Below, one piece after another: positions 15,224 through 16,383 of a stretch of DNA of 16,383 bases. The stretch lies in assembly GCA_039923455.1 (NCBI GenBank), contig JBDTCS010000004.1, positions 1 to 16,383 on the forward strand, read 5' to 3'. The translations under genes and the position numbers were made by a program. The DNA is from JBDTCS01 sp039923455 (GTDB lineage Bacteria; Bacteroidota; Ignavibacteria; Palsa-1295). The notes under the pieces are model-generated. The model did not search any database. It saw nothing but the letters and a program-made list of their open reading frames with translations, and was not told the DNA's origin. Position 1 is the stretch's first letter. Each line of letters begins with the position of its first letter.

Positions 15224-16383
15224 TTAGCGTGCAAGCACCAATGAATGACGCTCGTTAATTCCGAGCTTCACCGAGTGCAGTTCATACGTATAGTGTCCTG
15301 CAGCCAAACCCGTCTTCTCAAAACGAATAGAGTGCGTCCCGGCAAAGTTCTCGCCGTTTACAAGTTCTTGGACAAGTCTTCCAAGATCGTCATACACACG
15401 CAAGGTCAGATCCGCCTTTTGGTCTAACGTGTAGGTGATCGTCGTGAATCCGGTAAACGGATTTGGGTAACTTGTAGAAATATTCGTCGCCTGCGCACCA
15501 ACCGAAACTCCATTCGCGACTGGTGGCAATATCTGAACACGGATATCGCTCGAAGCGAGATCAAACCAACGCGGCGAGTGCGAGTAAAACTTTACAGTAC
15601 CTGTGAGTGGCTCTGTGTTTGGCGGAGTCACATCAATGTGCATATCGCGCTCTTCGTTCATCTCCATTCTCGAATGATCGAAGTCGATCGGCTCGTGGAT
15701 CGTTGCGGTGTAAAGATGCTTCGCATACCCATCAAGTTCGACGACGGCGCTATCGAGATAAAGCTCACTTGCGAGGATATTGCGAATATGAATCGTGCTC
15801 TTCTTGCTTCCCGCATCCGAAGCAGCCGGCACAAGACCGCCGCCAGTCGCAACGATTCCACGCAGTGGTTTCAGCACTGCACCTGCCGTGTAACCATACG
15901 AATCAACCTTCCCAAAACCATAAGCAAGGATAGTGAAACCCTGCGCAGGCGCATTCGTTGTACGAATGAGATGGCTTCCCGGAGGCACAGATACAGTTGC
16001 AACGGCATAGTTGGTACCGTTGAGTGCCGTTGTGATTGTTGTGAAGCTGGTAGTCGGAATCAGATTGCCATCGAGTACGATCTTACCGACAGCGCTAAGC
16101 TCTGCGGCGATAGCCACATAATTTTCCGTGTACGAAACATCTGGGCTCGTAAAAAACGTAAAATCATTATAGGTCTGATTCACCGGAGGCACGATCGCGA
16201 AGAATGGATCACCCTCCCCTAGATTATTGGTTGCCGTGTGACAGAACATTCCGACCAACACCGGAGAGTTGCCGCTCTCGACAGCGACAGGTCCTGTGAT
16301 TAGTGTATCGCGAGATTGATCGTGATTAAGGGGGTTGCCCCATACTACTCCGCCGATCTTCACGATAGTGTTATCATTCAAAG
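15224..16383 (-). CDS. T9SS surface protein with IgGFc-binding-type domain (5' end outside window)
   Basis: The 3' part of an exported protein; 385 codons are visible and the N-terminus lies to the right of the window. The first visible residues, LNDNTIVKIGG, are internal and align with DNNTISVNG and DDGTIVKVNG in the two downstream paralogues. So the fragment opens inside the IgGFc-binding-type domain, which ends near GFGKVDSYGYTAGAVLKPL (visible residues 155-173). A single beta-rich region follows at about 190-285, without ASH repeats or a cohesin-like module. A canonical T9SS type A sorting domain then spans about 300-385, with SYPNPFTGFTTITYTL, RVYDDLGRLVQELV, AGHYTYEL and terminal LVLAR. 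It is thus a shorter version of its neighbours. A strong terminator follows. It is probably surface-anchored; its ligand is unknown. Confidence 0.9.
   Translation of the reverse strand, partial: LNDNTIVKIGGVVWGNPLNHDQSRDTLITGPVAVESGNSPVLVGMFCHTATNNLGEGDPFFAIVPPVNQTYNDFTFFTSPDVSYTENYVAIAAELSAVGKIVLDGNLIPTTSFTTITTALNGTNYAVATVSVPPGSHLIRTTNAPAQGFTILAYGFGKVDSYGYTAGAVLKPLRGIVATGGGLVPAASDAGSKKSTIHIRNILASELYLDSAVVELDGYAKHLYTATIHEPIDFDHSRMEMNEERDMHIDVTPPNTEPLTGTVKFYSHSPRWFDLASSDIRVQILPPVANGVSVGAQATNISTSYPNPFTGFTTITYTLDQKADLTLRVYDDLGRLVQELVNGENFAGTHSIRFEKTGLAAGHYTYELHSVKLGINERHSLVLAR

Noticed and set aside
15578..16222. Plus-strand open frame of 214 codons antisense to the 15224-16383 gene
   Set aside because: Shadow of a clear T9SS protein; no ribosome binding site or recognisable motif.

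Overview
All recognisable genes in this window lie on the minus strand, so they are read from high to low coordinates. Three genes encode large exported surface proteins. Two of these carry clear type IX secretion system (T9SS) C-terminal sorting domains and the third has a divergent one. T9SS is confined to the Bacteroidota / FCB group. GC content looks mid-range (roughly 45-50% by eye). At least one gene (comEC) has a textbook AGGAG ribosome binding site, which is unusual in classical Bacteroidia. Together with IgGFc-binding domains combined with choice-of-anchor D modules, this suggests a deep-branching relative such as Ignavibacteria, Kapabacteria or another Chlorobiota-like lineage. The lineage is an inference, not something the sequence proves.

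Layout in transcription order. (1) 16383-15224: the 3' end of a first IgGFc-binding-domain surface protein with a canonical T9SS tail, followed by a good intrinsic terminator at 15166-15197. (2) 15053-15165: a leader with a small U-tailed hairpin. (3) 15052-10826: a giant 1408-residue paralogue with a signal peptide, an IgGFc-binding domain, four choice-of-anchor D (ASH-like) modules, a cohesin-like module and a divergent sorting tail. (4) 10825-10473: a 353-bp intergenic region with a palindrome next to a possible promoter. (5) 10472-7311: a 1053-residue paralogue of the same architecture with two ASH-like modules and a canonical T9SS tail. (6) 7293-4816: comEC, only 17 nt behind that gene and preceded by AGGAG. 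(7) 4815-4618: an intergenic region with a palindrome. (8) 4617 to beyond position 1: a tightly packed efflux operon of the E. coli YbhGFSR / YhiI-RbbA-YhhJ type. It encodes a HlyD-like lipoprotein adaptor, two ABC ATPases with a 4-nt ATGA overlap, and two paralogous ABC-2 permeases, the last running off the left edge.

How they work together. The adaptor, ATPase pair and permease pair should form one heteromeric ABC exporter; no outer-membrane TolC gene is visible in the window. The three surface proteins should pass through Sec and, at least for the two with canonical tails, T9SS to the cell surface, where they may act in adhesion. ComEC is the inner-membrane DNA uptake channel, and its position behind a surface-protein gene suggests shared transcription. 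I found no tRNA, rRNA, CRISPR array, insertion sequence or phage gene. I also found no single feature that clearly amounts to a new biological system. The most interesting points are the tandem family of T9SS proteins with different module counts, their link to comEC, the in-frame 15-bp repeat at the start of one ATPase, and the asymmetric ATP-site residues of the ATPase pair.
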